Below are positions 52,484-64,000 of a stretch of DNA of 64,000 bases, one piece after another. Position numbers and translations under genes: made by a program. The notes beneath the pieces were generated by a model. The model did not search any database, was not told where the DNA came from, and saw only the letters and a list, made by a program, of their open reading frames with translations. Position 1 is the stretch's first letter. Each line of letters begins with the position of its first letter. This DNA comes from Protula sp. h YS-2021 (lineage: Eukaryota; Annelida; Polychaeta; Sabellida; Serpulidae). The DNA lies in the NCBI GenBank assembly GCA_949752745.1, contig OX457024.1, positions 55,368,510-55,432,509 of the forward strand, written 5' to 3'.

Positions 52484-55420
52484 GTGGTGCAACACGTTTT
52501 GAATGGCTATATTTGTCAATCTATTAGAGACCTTGGAATTGCTAGATATAGGCCAACACATCGAGGTTCTGAAGAAACAAAACCTAGAATACAGACAATA
52601 AAACCTAGTTTAAGACCTCAACCAGCTGATTTGAATTATGGTAGTATCAATAAAAGGAATCTTATATATATCAAAGGTACTTTTTATGGCGTTGTTCATC
52701 AGATTTCTTAGTTGGCCTCTTAAATTCTCACTCAATTAGAAATAAAGCTCATGCTTTATGTGAAACGATAAATGACCATGGACTTAATAAAAACCTGGTT
52801 AACTGAATATGATTCCGTTGCTATACACGATGTGACCCTTAATGAATTTAGCTTTTTACATGTTCCAAGATCATCTGGAAGCGGAGTTGGTGTCGGTCTT
52901 GCTTATAAATCTCAAATCAAAGTGAAGCAAAATCAATTCTCTTTTGTATTGAGTAAGGCTCTTGACTAGTTTTGAGTTTGAAAATTGTCCAGTACGACTT
53001 TTATTTCTATACATACCACCTACCTTTATCACAGAGCTAGGAGCATATTTGCTTGATTTTACTTTGGCCAAAGGTGAATTATTTGTTATTGGCGATCTGA
53101 ATTTCCATTTAGAAAATGAACCGAATACAGAAACACAAGAAATAAAGAATTCGATATCAGCTTTTAACTTAGAATCCCGCATATCCCTGCCCACACATAA
53201 GCTCGGACACAGTCTGGATGCTGTTTATTCGAGGAAAGATTCTACTCTAAAAGTGTATTAAAATGTCACTGATATAGGCCTTTCAGACCTCTTTTTAGTT
53301 GAACTATTCCTTAATATTTCAAAGCCGAAGGCAGTCTGCAAAACAGTCACAAATAGGAGCATCAAAGACATTAACATTGAACAATTCAAAAAGGATGTTA
53401 AATCGAAGCTCCAAATTTCGTCAGACGAAGATATTGAAGGCGTTGTTAATACATATAATGATACCCTAGGTAAACTGTTGGAAAAACACCACTAAAACGT
53501 TACCATCAAAGTGGTTCAATGATCAAATCAAAAGAAGAAAATAGTTAGGCGTCGATTAGAACGAAAAGGGACAGATCTGGCCTCGAAGCCGATAAATTTT
53601 CCTACTGAAGCCAATGTTTCTCGTCGATGTCGCAAGAACCCAATCAATAAAGAACTCTGAGTGTGAAACAAAAGATGATATTAAGCAGCTATTTTACACT
53701 ACAAAGAGTATCTTGCCATGGAAACCGAATACTGTTCTTCCAGATGTTGAGCCTCCCTCTGCCCTACCAGCTATGTTTTCGGAATATTTTATTAACAAAA
53801 TTGTAAAAATAAATGCCACTGCTACGAATGAACTAAGCCAAGCTGTTGTTTCTGAAATTGAAGAAATAATATGTTTAGAATCTGCTTCTTTACTCAAGTT
53901 CAGTGATATCTCTAGGGACGATTGAGAGCGCAATTCTTGCGTCATCGTCATCAGAACTCGATCTTTTACTTTCTAAGCCAGTAAAGTAATGTAAATCGAG
54001 CTTCATTCAACCACTTACGTAAATCCTGAATATTCCTCTTAGAGCTGGGGAAGCATCCAAAAGTTTGAAAGGGGCCATTGTAAAACTATTAATTAAAAAA
54101 CGCAAATCTGGACAAAAATAACTTATACAAATTTATAGGCTTGTTTCAAACATCGTTGCTAATAGAATCAAATCCTCACACTGAGCTACTCGACCTGGCC
54201 GAAAAGTTCCAGTCTGCGTACCGGAAATATCACTCTACCGAAACGGCGCTCTTGCATGTTCAAAATCAACACCGCTTTACAAAAGAAGAAACTGCGCATT
54301 AGTCCTTTTGGACCTTAGTTCAGCGTTCCATATCATGAACCACGCAAAGCTGGCTGTCTCGCTTATCTACACGTTACGGAGTATCTGGTACGGCACTGCA
54401 ATGGAGAGAGTCATACCTAAACAGTCGCTCCGAAAAGTATTCTCCGATCAGACACCCCTTGCCACTGGAGTACCCTAAGGGAGTGTCCTAGGACCATTCC
54501 TGTTCACCCTGTATGTGACCCCTGTTGGTGACATCATGTGAAAACATGGTTTATCTTACCATTTTTATGTTGATGATACTCAGTTATTTGTAGTTTTTAT
54601 GTTAATGACTCTGGCAATGCATGTAGTTTACTAGAAACATGTATTTGTAACGTTAAAACGTGGATGACTTTTTATAATTTAAAGCTTAATGATGACAAAA
54701 CTGAGGTTAAGTGTATCAGCAGTTAAAAACTTGGTGCCATATTTGATTAATCTTTGTCGATGGAACAGTTTGCTATTTCTAATCTTCGTTCATTTCCAAA
54801 CTGAGAAAGTATATGGATGTGGATGTTACCCGTACTCTCGTTCAGGCAATGGTTATGTCACAATTAGATTATGAAAATGGTCTCTTATGTGATGTTAATT
54901 AAGCCCTAACTAGGAAGCTACAGCTTGTTCAAATTTCTCCCTCCAGGCTCATTGTAAAAGCAGATAAGCGGTGCCATATAACTCCTTTAGTTAAAGACTC
55001 ACATTGGCTGCCAATTGAGGCAAGAATTATTTTAAAAATTTTAGTACTTTGTTTTAAATGTCTAACAGGAAGTAGTCGAAATATTTAGTTGAATTGTTAG
55101 TTCCTTATAAGCCTTACATCTTGTCACTCCAAGACCAAGTTCTAAAACAGGAAACAAATCATTCGAAGTGTTCTCGCAAAAGCTGAGGACTTATCTCCCA
55201 ATGCATATTAAAAATTCCACTTCTGTTTTATGTTTTAGAAAACTTTTAAAAACCTATTTGTTCAGCCAATATTATTGGCTGTTACTTACTGTTTTATGTA
55301 TTTGTAAATATTTATATTCTTTTTCGAATGGCTATATGTATACATTTTCACGTATCTATGTTTGTGAGCGCTTACAGATTTAATTATATAAAGGGCGTTA
55401 TAAGAATTATGTATAATACA
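52484..55420 (+). mobile_element. Decayed CR1/L2-type LINE
   Basis: Non-LTR retrotransposon without inverted ends. An N-terminal fragment (52484-52711) is followed by endonuclease words (ETINDHGLN, IKTWLTEYDS, GSGVGVGLAYKS, FVIGDLNFHLE, LDAVYSRKDST). The reverse transcriptase region (54220-54620) reads YHSTETALLHVQNQH, FSAFHIMNHAKLAV, TGVP then GSVLGPFLFTLYV, and HFYVDDTQLFV. A C-terminal SHWLPIEARIILKILVLCFK block, typical of CR1/L2 LINEs, lies near 55000. Stops and shifts are frequent; the copy is dead. Confidence 0.85.
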
Positions 55421-55450
55421 ACAATAGATGCTACTTGGAACCTCAAATCT

Positions 55451-56361
55451 TCAACAACATAATCGCCCATTTGGCGTTCTTATTAAACAAGAAGCTAAAT
55501 TGTTTTCAGTGTTATAAGTATATCCAAGTATTTCTTGGTCATCCCTATATCTAGCCTCAAAACCCTTAAAGTTTTCGAGTGACATTTGTTTAACATGCGG
55601 CAATTTTTTAGGGAAAGAAGTAGTTAAATATGAGTCATCAATGGACTTAGCATTAAATTTGGGAAATTTATTTAAAAAATTCTCTTTTAATCCAAGCATG
55701 TCCAAAACAGGTTTGGATTCACTTTGATGCGTTTCTAAACGTAGAATATAATCATATTTTACGTTACAAATATCACAGCTTTCTGTGATTCCTATGATAT
55801 GCCTGTCTCTGTAGATATTAGCAGATTTATCTGCAAACGAAACAATCTTCGCAAATTGATCCACTGTTAAATTTTCAGCTCCACCACGGCTTTGATTTAC
55901 TCCCGGGAATAAACTCTGAACGACTTTAGTAAGATATGTTGGTCCTTTAGCCCATCGCCAACCACGTCGAATTTGGTGAAAGGCACTCATAGCCCTATCG
56001 TAAGGATGTCTAACAACTATAAATTTTGTGTAGTTTTCATATGGTCGCTTCCAACTGGTATCAAATTTCAGGCGTGCTGCTTGAATAGCTTCAACGCTAT
56101 GAACCTGTGTTTCATCTGTTATGTACATTGGGTTTCCTGACCCAACATACTCCATTATACCGCGCCAAGTAGTACACCCAGCCTTAGATACGGTGCAGTA
56201 AAAAAGTTTTCGTTTTGTATCTATTATTAGGTGGCTATTTATAGTTGGTTGTCCGGTGATTTTATTGAGTTTCTTACAGGCTTCCTGGATGTAATGTTTT
56301 CTTTCTTCTTGGCTACATATCCGCAATGGAGACACATTTGGCAGATGCGTTCTATTGCTCT
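55451..56361 (-). CDS. Golgi carbohydrate sulfotransferase, catalytic exon
   Basis: Exon 2 of a Sulfotransfer_2-family (HNK1ST/CHST8-14-like) enzyme. It transfers sulfate from PAPS to a glycan in the Golgi lumen. The PAPS 5'-phosphosulfate site reads LFYCTVSKAGCTTWRGIM and the 3'-phosphate site reads VVRHPYDRAMSAFH. Family-typical blocks SCDICNVKYDYILRLETH and a C-terminal YRDDQEILGYTY follow. The exon starts with two bases of a split codon after GTTGCAG (56362-56365) and ends TGA at 55451. The frame is intact over about 303 codons. The membrane anchor is supplied by the exon at 62269-62437. Exact acceptor sugar unknown. Confidence 0.92.
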
Positions 56362-58849
56362 CTGCAACAACAATTTTAACGGTAAATAAAATAAAAATAT
56401 ATCAATAACAGAAACACTGATGTGACCGATTTATTATTGTCTTCGTTTCATTATCGAGTGGGGCCCTTTAAGAAATATAGTACAGCACATCCTCCAGCAT
56501 CGACGTATAATTGTAGATAGAGAAGACTTGTGCATAATCTTTTACAAAACTAAATTTCAGAACTTTTCGAAAAACCATTCCGTATGAAGCAATTGGTCTT
56601 ACCTTGTACATGATAACGACCAGATAGGCAGGTAGAAATTTATTTTATAGTATACCAGCAGAGATTCAAAAGAATTTAGCAGAGTTTATTATGGCAAACT
56701 TTTTAAAAAATTCACTAGCAATCAAAAACTAATTTTTGTAAATAATAGTGACCGTTATATTTTAAAAAGTTTTGCCAGGCTGTCGGCCATCTGTGCATCA
56801 ACGCAAGCACGCAAATTATGAGCTCAATCACTGAAATCATAATTGCGCCCAAATGCACCATAGGTCACACCGAAAATCATTACAATGAACTCGTAAGAAA
56901 ATTAATCAAAGTTAAAAACAGTCAGCTGTTTTCTAAAGACAACAGATAAAACCAAATACGGCTTGGTCCCCTCCAAGACAGATTATTGATTACAATTCTG
57001 GTGGAACATTCAGGCAGTACATAGAAATGGTTGAATTACGGTATTTTGGATCACGTTAATTTCAAACAAAGTTGGTGTTTCATGCACCCAATGTGTGTGC
57101 ACAATTTTCGGAGCGATCTCGTTTATCTTTTTGTTTTGAAAAGCATATAAAAAAGTGTTCGGGCTGCTTGCTTCAGTTTTGTAAATTGAGATTAAAAGCA
57201 GAAGCAAAAACAAGGAATTTTCATGCATGCTTGAGTAAGTCTATAATTTCTTGTTGATCGCTCAAATGCTTTACAACTTAAGTTATAGCGAAGCGTTCTG
57301 GACGACCACAAAACAATAATAGTCAGAAATCCCCCTTCCCCACTCACCTGCCTTACACCATCTAATCATACAAAGACTTGATTCAAGACGTGTTCATATT
57401 GAAACTTCTCCAGAACCTTATGGTTTGAGAAATTTGAAGTTATTTTATTGACTAATAAACTGTCAACCATTGAGTTTGCTGTAACTAAAAACATCTGTTT
57501 CTTATTCATACCGTTGCCATGCAAATTTATTGGTTTATTATTTAGTGACACCGTAAATTATTCACATTTTCAATGTAAAATGTGTATTTATCAATAGAAG
57601 TTCGATAATGACAATACTACCCAATATTTTAATAGGTTTATTGCAAATCAAAACTCCTGTCGATTTTTTTTGTAAAAACAAACGTCAACTTATTTTTCCG
57701 TAATCACAATTTAAATGATTTAGCTAAATCTGGATTTGGATTTTTTTTGCTAGCCGTCACCCCCTACCCGTCTAATGTAGGTACCCTAACCCTTTTATCC
57801 AAGGTTACGGTAACGATCTGTACCCTAAGTAGTTATAGCCATAATGTATACCCTGTCTTCATACATTCTCATCGACCAAAAAGCACTAGTAAGGCATTCT
57901 TCATGCTGCGCAAGAAATGATTCACCTCGGTGGGAGGGGTATTTTGGTGCCAAAATGGTGAACTGCTTGTCATAACACAAAATATCAGACGACCCACTTC
58001 AAAAGCGAACTACAAACAATGCTAACCGTTACAAAATTACTCCCATATGTGGAACAACTTGACAACCAACTGAAAACAAGTTTGCAGCGAAAAATTTTGC
58101 AGACTTTCTTTATAACATTTTGAAATTTGGCACTCTCCACAACATCGCACGATCTAAAACAACCACAAAATCAGATGTACTGGGCCTTTTGAAGAACAGA
58201 AATAACTTGATAAATGGGGGTCTTTCGATTCGATTTTTTGCTATGCTGATTGGAAAATGGCAACCGTAGGATTCCCAAGTTTTGGTCGATTTCCACTTGT
58301 ATTTTGCTGATTTTAAATGTTACACATAAACCAATAAATATTTCACAGCAATTTTTTCCTAAAGCAAGCCAACCTATTTTGAATATTTTACAACAATAAC
58401 TTTTATTTATTGACTGCACATGTGTTACATAATAATACATTTACTGCGGCACTGCTTTTGGTTTTACTCCTTTCGTGTTTATGTTCTACCAGGAAATGTA
58501 ATTGTGGTCCATGGCCTACATAGCTAGACCTGCAAATACGACAATAGCATTCCATGGCCTCTTAGATAACGACTTCAACATGCACCACAACTGACAATGA
58601 CCATTAACTGTGTGGCACATTATGCAAATGCTGCAGACGAGTAACGCAAAAAAGGTCAATTACAGCCAATCTAACAAATACCCATAGATCGAGAGTAATG
58701 CTTCTGTTTTCGGGCAGGCTAGAGAATGCAGGAAAACTCGAGAATCTTCTGGACAACGTTGAAATCTCCGACGCAGCTAGAACTATACTTAGTTAACAAA
58801 GGAGCCAACAAAACGGGGAAGACAATGGGTGGTGACGTCACACACCTTT

Positions 58850-60430
58850 CTTAATTTTCTATACGATTTATCCGAGCAACAACTTCACCAAGTTTGAAGT
58901 CGATCTGATTTTCCGCTATCGGGATATTTTGCTAAATTTTTACGTAGAAGTTGAAACAGGCGCCTGACCGATCTAAGGAATATCCATATAAAGTTTTAAG
59001 TCGATACTACTTTCCCTCGGAGAGATATTTTGCACACAAGACCTTGTTCAAATTATATGCATATTTTACGTGCTGACGACATGGACTGGTTTCGTTCTTT
59101 CTACTCACGACAAAATTTGACAGAATCTTTCGGACCTACCAAAGCAACAAACCCACCCACTTTCTTCCATGTTCAGTGGCTGAGAAATCTCACATACACG
59201 ATTTTAACGTAATGACGCCATGCATCTTTCTTAATTTCACTACATCCGTCAAAAGAACCGTCCGAATGACCCGAGGAATAGCAAAATGAAATTTGAAGTC
59301 GGTGTGATATCCCGTTATCGAGATGTTTTGCACAAAAGACCTTGTTCAAAATATATGTATAGTTTACGTGATGACGTGGTAAAAACCCAAAACCGCAGAT
59401 TTGGAACGTAAAGGCGCGGATAAATAGGACGTAAAGGCGCGGAGAAAAAAATGCGCGGATTTGTTATGTAGCGAAAGCGCGGAAAATCACAGGTTTGCAT
59501 GCAACTGGGAAAAAGACAAGGGTGGCAAACACAAGCCACAGCTTTTTAACCCTACTATCAGTGTCCATCTACAGGTGAAATCACAAACACAAATTACACA
59601 GGTTTTTAATCCCACTATGAGTGTCCATCTACAGATGAAATTGCATTTACAAAGTGACAGCTCGAAATTTATGTCTGATACTTCTAACAAAGTCTTTGCG
59701 CGTAATTTCGTGATTTGTCATCTTCGCATGTTGTCTCTGGAGAAACTGAAGTTTTTCTTGCTCTTTTTTTTGGCGCATCCAGGCTCCTAATGGTGAGGTA
59801 ATTCGCGGTTTGTATACCGCGAGCGACTTGCAGAAATGCGAAAACCGACGGGTTGTGTGAATAAAACTCCCGATTGAAGTGAGTGAAATGATTCACACCC
59901 ATTGTTCGTACATCGCCTGTCACAGGGGGGATTATAATTTCAGCAACGGGACAGATAATATTCATCACAGCGCGTCTGCACTGCGCCGTTTACACAGAGA
60001 TTATTTTATGTACACAACTTTGTTAACCACTTTTCATCGTGTACCTAAAAGTCACCCATTTTACCAGGTTAAGAAATCCGCCCATTTGACTTTTCTTTCC
60101 GCCCTTTTAATGCTTTTTTCTCAATGTTTATTCCGCGCTTTTTAGTCCTAGCCGATGACGCCACAGTTCTTCGTTGTACTCGCGACAAAATTTGGACCAT
60201 TCAAGCAACAGTTTCACCAAGTTCAAACTTTCTTCAATGTTCGAAGGCTGAGAACCTTACATAAAAGACTTCAACGTAATGACGTCATATGCTTTTCTTA
60301 ATTTCGCTACATCCGTCAAAACTTAAAAAAATGTCCGACTGAGCCGAGGAAAACCAGTATAAAATTTGAAGTACATGTGACTTTCCGTTAGGGAGATATT
60401 TTGTACACAAGATCTTGTTCACAATAGGGA
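58850..60430. repeat. Dispersed repeat with ACGTAATGACGCCAT units
   Basis: Units containing TCTTAATTTCACTACATCCGTC, AAGTCGATNTGAT..GGGATATTTTGCACA, TTACGTGATGACG and CGACAAAATTTGACAGAATC appear at about 58850-59060, 59090-59380 and 60140-60430, with a related one at 61560-61860. They look like diverged copies of one interspersed family of about 300-500 bp. Confidence 0.65.
59480..59650. repeat. Short CAGTGTCCATCTACAG tandem repeat
   Basis: Two copies of about 60 bp (AACCCTACTATCAGTGTCCATCTACAGGTGAAAT) lie between diverged repeats. Confidence 0.6.
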
Positions 60431-60454
60431 CAATACAATGACGTGATATGTTCC

Positions 60455-60670
60455 AAAAGTAATTCGAACACGTCTTTTGAATGGGCTTGCCATTCGAACA
60501 CGTCTTTGAATGGGCTGCCATTCGATCACGTCTTTGGAATGGGCTTGCCATTCGAACACATCTTTGAATGGATTTGCCATTCTAACACATCTTTGAATTG
60601 GCTTGCCATTCGAAAACATTTTCGAATGGGGGCTTGCCATTCAAACACATGCTTGAATGGGCGCGGTCTT
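60455..60670. repeat. 30-bp minisatellite, about seven units
   Basis: The unit reads TTCGAACACGTCTTTGAATGGGCTTGCCA with small changes between copies. Frames through it encode meaningless Asn-Gly-Lys-Pro repeats. Confidence 0.92.
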
Positions 60671-60739
60671 CCTACATAACTAGCCAAAGAAAAAAAGCAT
60701 GTAACAAATAAACATGCGTAACAAAGAATTTCAAATTTT

Positions 60740-61070
60740 CCGGTGTACCACGGCATAATATGTTTCAAAAACTGAATTTGCTAAAGTTGGCCTAGAACAC
60801 TACTATGACCTCAGAGCGTTCGAATAGGTAGCATGATAAAATGCTAAAACCTATTTTATACCTAATCTGTTTTCAAAACCTGCATTTGTTAAAGTTATTT
60901 AGAACCCTGATTTCTCCAGTATTAAGGCCTCAGAGCGTTCGCATAGATAGTATGGTCAAATGCCAAACCTATTTTATGCCTAATATGTTTTCAAAAACTA
61001 AATTTGTTAAAGTTGGTTTAGAACCCTCATTTTCCCACTACTATAGCATGGGAGTTTTGGACCAGACATG
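60740..61070. repeat. 110-bp tandem repeat, three units
   Basis: Units share TGTTTTCAAAAACTAAATTTG, TTAAAGTTGGTTTAGAACCC, CCTCAGAGCGTTCG and ACCTATTTTATGCCTAAT. Confidence 0.85.
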
Positions 61071-61121
61071 AAAGTGTGCATTATAGCCTTATATAGTATG
61101 TTTTCACAAACATTCTGGTGT

Positions 61122-61199
61122 AGTCCGGAAAAGCTCAATTGGTAGAGCGTCGGACTCCTGGTCGGAAGGTTGGTGGTTCGAGCCCAGGTATGGGCGTCC
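61122..61199 (+). repeat. tRNA-derived SINE-like head
   Basis: AGCTCAATTGGTAGAGCG matches a pol III A box with the tRNA D-arm, and GGTTCGAGCCC matches a B box, at normal tRNA spacing. The acceptor ends do not pair well and the anticodon stem is imperfect. A relic or SINE head is therefore more likely than a working tRNA gene. Confidence 0.6.
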
Positions 61200-61254
61200 T
61201 AATCCTAGACCATACTATATGACTATGTCACCAAATCACATGATTAATCACATG

Positions 61255-61540
61255 ACCTCATATTGATGTTATTATGATGTCATTGTGACGTCATTGGCAC
61301 GGGCGAGCGCTCTATCAATCATCATCAGACGTAGAATCCCCATTGGGGTTCTACGTCACCCTTCTAACGTCATTATGACGTCATTTCCTGCAGTAGAATG
61401 CCCATGGGGGTTCTACTTCATCTTATCACGTCATTATGGCGTCATTATTACGTCACTGTTTTCGGACGCCCATGAGAGTTCGAAAACAGCCGTTACGTCA
61501 TTATGACGTCACTTCCTGTTTTCGGACTCTCATTATTATA
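61255..61540. repeat. GACGTCA-rich hairpin repeat cluster
   Basis: Many GACGTCA/TGACGTCA words alternate with small hairpins whose loops are CCCATGGGGG or similar (GTAGAATGCCC..GGGGGTTCTAC; TTCGGACGCCC..GAGTTCGAAAA). The same hairpin type occurs just inside the right end of Polinton A (18195-18290). Confidence 0.7.
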
Positions 61541-62268
61541 CTACTCACAACATATACATTTTTTACGTAATGACGCCATACGCCGTAGTTATTCGTTCTA
61601 CTCGCGACAAAATTTGACAGAATCTTTCGGACCTACCAAGCAATAATTCAACCAAGTTTGAACTTTCTCCAATGCTCAGTGGTTGAGAAATTTCGAACAC
61701 AAGATTTTTACGTAACGACATCATAAGCTTTTCCTAATAATGTGACATGCGTCAAAAGTTGACAGAACTGCCTGAACTACCCAAGGAATAAACAGATCAA
61801 GTTGAAGTCTATCCGACATTCCGTTCTTGAGGTATCTTGCACACAACATTTGTTCACAACAGACTGACACACACACACAAACAAACACACATAGAACGTA
61901 CAAACATTATATGTCTCCCCTTGGTCGGCGGGACATAATTATACTGCAACACATAGCTCCGTAGCGAAAGCAGGATTAAAATGGTCCAAAACTGCCAAAG
62001 TCTAGTAATCTGTTTGCGCCACTTTACCATCTTGACAAATAATTTTTACAGGTCTACGGAATTTATTCGTCTAAATGGCAGTCCAGCCATAGGAACAATT
62101 TTTGACAGATCGCAGAATTTAAAATGCCCCCTCACACCCCCCAGGAAACGTTTAAGAATGACATCGGAAAGATGTGGAACAAAATGGGTATCAAAATAAA
62201 ACACTACCAATGCACATCCAAAGAAGAAAAACCAACCTGAAGGAGCAAATTGAAAATCAAAACCTTAC

Positions 62269-62437
62269 CTAAGACTTTCACTGCTGTTCCCTGACTGCTA
62301 ATTATGCGAGGTACTGTGAATTTTAGTATCCGCCGACGATACAGTGTTGCCATTGAAATAAGTAAGGCGGTTAACACCAACAAACGCAGGACTGAAAGCC
62401 TGCAAGGCTCTACTTTAAATTTGCATCGCAAGTGCAT
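62269..62437 (-). CDS. Sulfotransferase exon 1: cytoplasmic tail and anchor
   Basis: ATG 62437 opens MHLRCKFKVEPCR, a short basic tail, followed by the membrane segment LSVLRLLVLTALLISMATLY and an Arg-rich stem (RRRILKF), the layout of a type II Golgi enzyme. The coding part ends in phase 1 before GTAAGG, a strong donor. The catalytic exon starts with the two bases that complete this codon (G+AG), so the frames fit. Together they give about 359 residues, normal for the family. An upstream in-frame extension exists, but this start gives the usual tail length. Linkage is inferred from phase and topology. Confidence 0.7.
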
Positions 62438-64000
62438 GTTGACCGCACTCAGTACAGATCTTACTTCAACATATTTTTTCAGGACCAATGCCAAAGATTT
62501 TGTTGTAAAATATTGTCGATGCAGATACGTTACTTTAACTCGCACATAATTTAATATCAGCACAAAGTTTTACCAAACTCAGACAATTTTTCTTGCTTAC
62601 TTTTCGCTTCACATCGCTGTGCCCATATTGGTATTAAGAAAGTCTTTTTATGCCATTGGGATGGAACAAAACAACTGCGTCCGTATTCAACAGCGTGGCT
62701 CAAACTCAAACTTACACTCAAACCTTACAGTTGAGCAAAGTATGAGCTTCAGTCATTCACTAAGTAAAACTTGAGCTCAAAACGAGTCTAGTCTAGAAGG
62801 TGGCTTAAAAATAAGTAAAGTTAAATAAGAGAGGTGGTGAACTTTTTTCTCACCATAACATGTCTAAATACTCTATTTCAGTCATTTTAAGTTATACCAG
62901 CAAATATTTCTCCCCCTGCCAACAGAGAGTGTTTAGTGTTAAGCACAGATTCGACACTGAAAAGCTTAAACTCTTATTTTGAGCTAATGCTTTAGAGAGT
63001 TTGAAACTCAAATTTCAAACTCAGTCTGAGTATAACTTTGAGCTAAGTTATTGAATACGGGCACTGGTTCTGCAGAAAGAACTAAACCAGTTTTTTTCTT
63101 CTCGTTACATCGATCTTTCAGTTGCATTTGTGAGATGCACAAACTCATTAAATCACAAAACCAGCAAATAAAGAGCAAATGTGACATATAGCCCAAGGCC
63201 ACGAAGATGTGACATGTAGCCTGAGGTCACGAAGATATGACATATAGCCTAGGGCCGCGAAGATGTGGCATGTAGCCTATGGTCACGAAGATGTGACATG
63301 TAGCCTCAGGCCACAAAGAACACCTTGATTCTCATGCTAAAGTTTAAGAAAATTTATTCGGCCTTGTTCTATTTTTTTCTCCAACAATTTAGATCCGATC
63401 TTAGTCATTTTTCAGATTGTGCTCAGCCTCTGTCAGCGAATTTTTAGTTTTTCGTTTTATTGCAAATAATACGCTTTATCACGTTTGCATTGTCACTTTT
63501 ATAACACTTTCATTTTGTCCATTGATGTACTGTTATCTGTGAACTCAAAAACACGAGGACAGAAATTATTGTCCTCACACAGACCAATTGGGCAAATGGG
63601 TAACCAGACATCTTGTCGGGAGGTATTTTGCCCAAAGGTATTTTGAAGAAGACATTTTGTCGAAAGACAGTGAGTCGAAAGACATTTTACGTTTACTTTT
63701 AGTGCCGTAGTTTCGTCTTCATTTCTGTCGTGGCAGTGATCGTTTTTTTGGCGTTGGATTCTGTATGTCGATTGATGTTTACAACATCCCTTTGGCATTT
63801 CTGTGAGTAGCGCTTTGTGCATACCCACGTGATCTGTCGCTTTAGACGTCTGTTATCGAGTACGAATAAACGTCGTACAGTAGTTTTGGTTTACCTTTGC
63901 TTGATGTAATTATCTCCAGTGCGAAATTTGAAATATGACAAGAAGCATTTCTTCTCCATTTTTATACTCACTCCGAACACCAGAGCAGATTGAATACTCA
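62438..64000. other. Upstream region of the sulfotransferase and beyond
   Basis: No supported gene. A 28-bp minisatellite (GAAGATGTGACATGTAGCCT) occupies 63175-63320 in about five units, and GACATTTTGTCGAAAGACA-type repeats lie at 63605-63690. The sulfotransferase promoter should lie here, but no clear TATA box was seen. Confidence 0.5.
63175..63320. repeat. 28-bp minisatellite, about five units
   Basis: Unit GAAGATGTGACATGTAGCCT plus GAGGTCAC, with small substitutions between copies. Confidence 0.9.

Larger units (their letters stand above)
56362..62268 (-). other. 5.9-kb sulfotransferase intron
   Basis: The inferred donor is GTAAGG at 62268-62263 and the acceptor is TTGTTGCAG. It holds dispersed repeats (58850-61890), minisatellites and a tRNA-like SINE head. 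Stretch 56370-58840 is AT-rich and shows no supported gene. Confidence 0.65.

Noticed and set aside
57010..57228. Signal-peptide-like - strand frame (MHENSLFLLLLLISIYKTEA)
   Set aside because: Considered as a first exon of the sulfotransferase. The family needs a type II anchor, and the exon at 62269-62437 fits better in phase and topology.
59461..59790. 109-codon + strand frame
   Set aside because: It spans short tandem repeats and has no recognisable domain or splice context.
60443..60768. Frames of 73-88 codons on both strands
   Set aside because: They arise from the 30-bp minisatellite.
61122..61199. Functional tRNA gene
   Set aside because: Acceptor and anticodon stems do not pair well enough.

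Overview
The window is eukaryotic and animal-like. It holds introns with GT-AG or GC-AG borders, TATA boxes and poly(A) signals, two host genes with very long introns, and a dense load of Polinton (Maverick), DIRS, LINE, pogo and hAT-type elements. The host families (an ALDH1-like aldehyde dehydrogenase and a Golgi carbohydrate sulfotransferase) and the repeat mix suggest a marine invertebrate, perhaps a lophotrochozoan. The species cannot be fixed from sequence alone.

Host genes. The + strand carries the C-terminal part of an aldehyde dehydrogenase in five exons (315-499, 814-978, 22663-22820, 23120-23194, 50811-50859). All junction phases are compatible. Two introns are about 21.7 kb and 27.6 kb and hold almost all the mobile DNA. 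The - strand carries a type II Golgi sulfotransferase in two phase-matched exons (62437-62269 and 56361-55451). The two genes converge, with a decayed LINE between them.

First giant intron (979-22662). A divergent satellite (2.5-3.9 kb) was the target for Polinton A (3886-18617). This element has matching terminal inverted repeats and a perfect 6-bp target duplication, ATTAAG. Its + arm carries an acidic protein, PC4-like and zinc proteins, integrase with chromodomain, packaging ATPase, several small virion-type proteins, a penton-like protein, a major capsid remnant and an adenain-like protease. Its - arm carries two further proteins, a protein-primed DNA polymerase and a Cys-rich protein. 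A + strand RING gene sits inside the right terminus. Most genes carry frameshifts, stops or deletions. The right terminus plus flank (1.5 kb) is tandemly duplicated.

Last giant intron (23195-50810). In order: a fold-back hAT-like element with an 8-bp target duplication (23839-27859) that contains a DIRS remnant; a nearly complete DIRS element on the - strand (28374-36383) with inverted termini and an internal complementary region; and Polinton B (about 36591-49585), more decayed than A, broken by a pogo element, a palindromic MITE, an unidentified insertion, tandem duplications and a deletion that removes the polymerase catalytic core. Polinton A and B share gene order but differ in damage, so each helps identify what is broken in the other.

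The remaining DNA (50.9-64 kb) is AT-rich intergenic or intronic sequence with a CR1/L2-like LINE, minisatellites, GACGTCA-rich hairpin repeats and a tRNA-derived SINE-like head.
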